DNA of 8,528 bases from positions 1-8,528 of the forward strand of contig CAZKDV010000098.1 of assembly GCA_964551645.1 (NCBI GenBank), read 5' to 3'. A program made the position numbers and the translations under genes. The notes below the pieces were generated by a model that was given only the letters and a program-made list of their open reading frames with translations, had not been told where the DNA came from and did no database searches. The DNA comes from CAZKDV01 sp964551645. Lineage in GTDB: Bacteria > Bacteroidota > Bacteroidia > Bacteroidales > DTU049. Positions within the stretch are counted from its first letter, which is position 1. Each line of letters starts with the position of its first letter. This document shows, one piece after another, positions 7,429 to 8,528 of this stretch.

Positions 7429-8106
7429 TTATTCTTTTACACATCTAACTGAAAAACCAATCCCTTTATGTTCAGGACTTATTTTAGTTTCGGCATCATT
7501 ATGATATAAACTGATTGCTTTTGCTGTTGTACTGTATTGTTCAGTAGCAGTCCACCAGTGTCCAAAATATTTTAGGTTGTTATAGCTTCCGTCAAAATAT
7601 CTTCTTCCTGATGCTTTAGCAGCAAAACCGCTTTCGTTAGTTGCTCCTATATTTGGGTTTTCCCAATAAGTTGTTCCTCCTAATTTAAGTTTGCCACCTG
7701 CAACTGCATTTCCTCCTAAACTATTAATAAGTGTTTCCCAGTCGCTTTCGGTAGGAACTTTCCATCCTTGAGGACATAGCCCCGAAGTATTTGTAACAGC
7801 ATACCAATTGTACAAAGCACCATGAGTGTTTTTGTTAGCAATATCATCATTATACCACGCATAAGCACCAGTCTTGTCGTTTGACCAATTTGTTTTGTTA
7901 TCATTCGGAAATTCTATTGCAGTATTATTGCGATATTTGGTGGTTTTAAGATTTTCAGTCATCCACCATTGTTCACCTATTTTGACAGTATTGTAGGTGT
8001 TGTTGTCTGCATCTTTGACAGTATCATCGTCTGCTTTTTCTTTTTTACAATTTGATACTATAATAAATAGGGGTAGAAGGAGCAATAGAAATAATTTGTT
8101 TTTCAT
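7429..8106 (-). CDS. FISUMP-domain lipoprotein (Fibrobacter succinogenes major paralogous domain)
   Basis: The 225-residue product starts with a lysine-containing, leucine-rich signal sequence ending in 'IIVSNC', with Cys20 the likely lipidation site. The -1 residue is Asn rather than the usual Gly, Ala or Ser, so the lipobox is atypical. The Lys-rich then acidic stretch after the Cys ('KKEKADDD') loosely resembles the lipoprotein export signals of Bacteroidetes surface lipoproteins. The FISUMP domain follows, from about residue 34 to the end. Its marks are 'VKIGEQWWMTENLKTTKY', 'GALYNWYAV', 'GLCPQGWKVPTESDWETL', 'NESGFAAKASGRR', 'WWTATE' and the closing 'GFSVRCVKE'. The domain is widespread on Bacteroidetes and Fibrobacter cell surfaces, often as many paralogues, and its molecular function is not established. 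It heads a likely two-gene transcript with the zinc-ribbon gene. Confidence 0.92.
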   Translation of the reverse strand: MKNKLFLLLLLPLFIIVSNCKKEKADDDTVKDADNNTYNTVKIGEQWWMTENLKTTKYRNNTAIEFPNDNKTNWSNDKTGAYAWYNDDIANKNTHGALYNWYAVTNTSGLCPQGWKVPTESDWETLINSLGGNAVAGGKLKLGGTTYWENPNIGATNESGFAAKASGRRYFDGSYNNLKYFGHWWTATEQYSTTAKAISLYHNDAETKISPEHKGIGFSVRCVKE

Positions 8107-8128
8107 ACTATAAAATGTTTAATTGGTG

Positions 8129-8162
8129 CAAAAATATGTTTTTTACTTCTAATTTTAGCAAA
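8129..8162 (-). promoter_or_regulatory. Bacteroidetes-type promoter upstream of the FISUMP lipoprotein gene
   Basis: On the minus strand TATTTTTG (8136 to 8129) matches the -7 consensus TAnnTTTG exactly and is followed by CACC. A TTTG at 8162-8159 lies 22 bp upstream, within the range expected for the -33 element. The predicted start of transcription would leave a leader of under 25 bases before the ATG at 8106. The TTTG is itself part of a second TATTTTTG copy at 8159-8166, so two identical boxes lie 30 bp apart; which is used cannot be told from sequence. Confidence 0.65.
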
Positions 8163-8331
8163 AATACATAAAAAAAGAATGAAAACAACACTAGTGGGGA
8201 ATAACAAGCAAACTTATTATTCAAACAAGGCTTTAGCTATTTGTTTCTGCAATTAAGTATCAAGTGTATTTTGGTCTTTTTTAATTTGATTAATTGTGTA
8301 ATTATTGGAAAATTGGTTTTTCAAAATTGTA

Positions 8332-8528
8332 TTACTGAACTCTCTTTGCAGATACTCCCGAATCAATAATTTGCCGAGCAAAAATTTCAAATAAAGTGGA
8401 TTTGCCCGAATGCCTTAATCCTGTAACAACTTTGATAATATGCTTGTCTTTCAACTTTTCTAATTGTTCAATGTAATTTCTCCGATTGATTAAACCCAGA
8501 TTACGCATTTGAGTTTTAAATTCATGTG
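8332..8528 (-). pseudogene. Broken N-terminal fragment of a DUF4143-associated AAA ATPase
   Basis: From the ATG at 8508 the minus strand encodes 58 residues: 'LINRRNYIEQLEKLKDKHII', then 'KVVTGLRHSGKSTLFEIFAR' with a Walker A (G30 to S37, GLRHSGKS), then 'VSAKRVQ' and a TAA at 8334-8332. This is the start of the AAA_14/DUF4143 type of ATP-binding protein, whose members normally run to about 400 residues. Just past the stop the same frame reads 'YNFEKP', which fits the conserved '(I/Y)NFE' strand that follows in this family, so the stop appears to interrupt homologous sequence rather than end a gene. A second stop follows nine codons later and the next 150 bases show no recognisable remainder. 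The frame is also open upstream to the window edge, so the true start could be further out. The likely reading is a decayed, truncated gene; a sequencing error at the stop would not rescue the missing C-terminus. Confidence 0.65.

Noticed and set aside
8167..8331. Search for a gene or the missing ATPase C-terminus in the gap left of the broken ATPase
   Set aside because: All frames are short and stop-rich. A minus-strand stretch reading 'LQKQIAKALFE' before two stops looks like a protein end, but I cannot connect it to any family.
1..8528. A new multi-gene defence, mobile or biosynthetic system
   Set aside because: The complete genes are core or widespread Bacteroidetes families with no shared novel logic, and no integrase, transposase, nuclease, toxin pair or array is visible.

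Overview
This AT-rich, roughly 8.5 kb window looks like ordinary chromosome from a member of the Bacteroidetes (Bacteroidota). Four independent signs agree. A large surface protein ends in a type IX secretion (Por) sorting domain. FtsX is followed directly by a DUF3098 protein. A lipoprotein carries the FISUMP domain. Gene starts have A-rich leaders without Shine-Dalgarno sequences and promoter boxes of the TAnnTTTG type. I cannot place it below phylum or class.

Layout. Positions 1-2628 (+) hold the 3' part of a large modular secreted or surface protein: Ig/PKD-like modules, a DUF5018-like module, three tandem fibronectin type III modules and a C-terminal T9SS signal. It ends at a perfect 12-bp hairpin terminator. 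Positions 2798-4075 (-) encode the replication-associated AAA+ ATPase RarA. Reading divergently from rarA is a + strand run: ftsX (4268-5140), a DUF3098 small membrane protein (5171-5443) and a sodium:solute symporter (5500-6960). The symporter ends only 20 bp from a convergent - strand pair: a FISUMP lipoprotein (7429-8106, upstream gene) and a two-helix membrane protein with a RanBP2-type zinc ribbon (6981-7415, downstream gene). The right edge (8332-8528, -) holds the N-terminus of an AAA ATPase of the DUF4143-associated type, interrupted by an in-frame stop inside a conserved region, so it is probably a decaying gene.

How the genes relate. FtsX with DUF3098 is a conserved Bacteroidetes pairing in cell division and envelope biogenesis; the symporter beside it looks like a separate function. 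RarA is a DNA-maintenance gene and shares only the divergent intergenic region. The FISUMP lipoprotein and zinc-ribbon protein are 13 bp apart and probably cotranscribed from a promoter near 8129-8162, but no joint function can be read from the sequence.

I see no RNA gene, CRISPR array, insertion sequence or phage module, and no convincing new multi-gene system. The items most worth a second look are the exact RanBP2 zinc-finger signature in a membrane protein, the broken ATPase, the near-leaderless ftsX promoter and the duplicated promoter box before the FISUMP gene.
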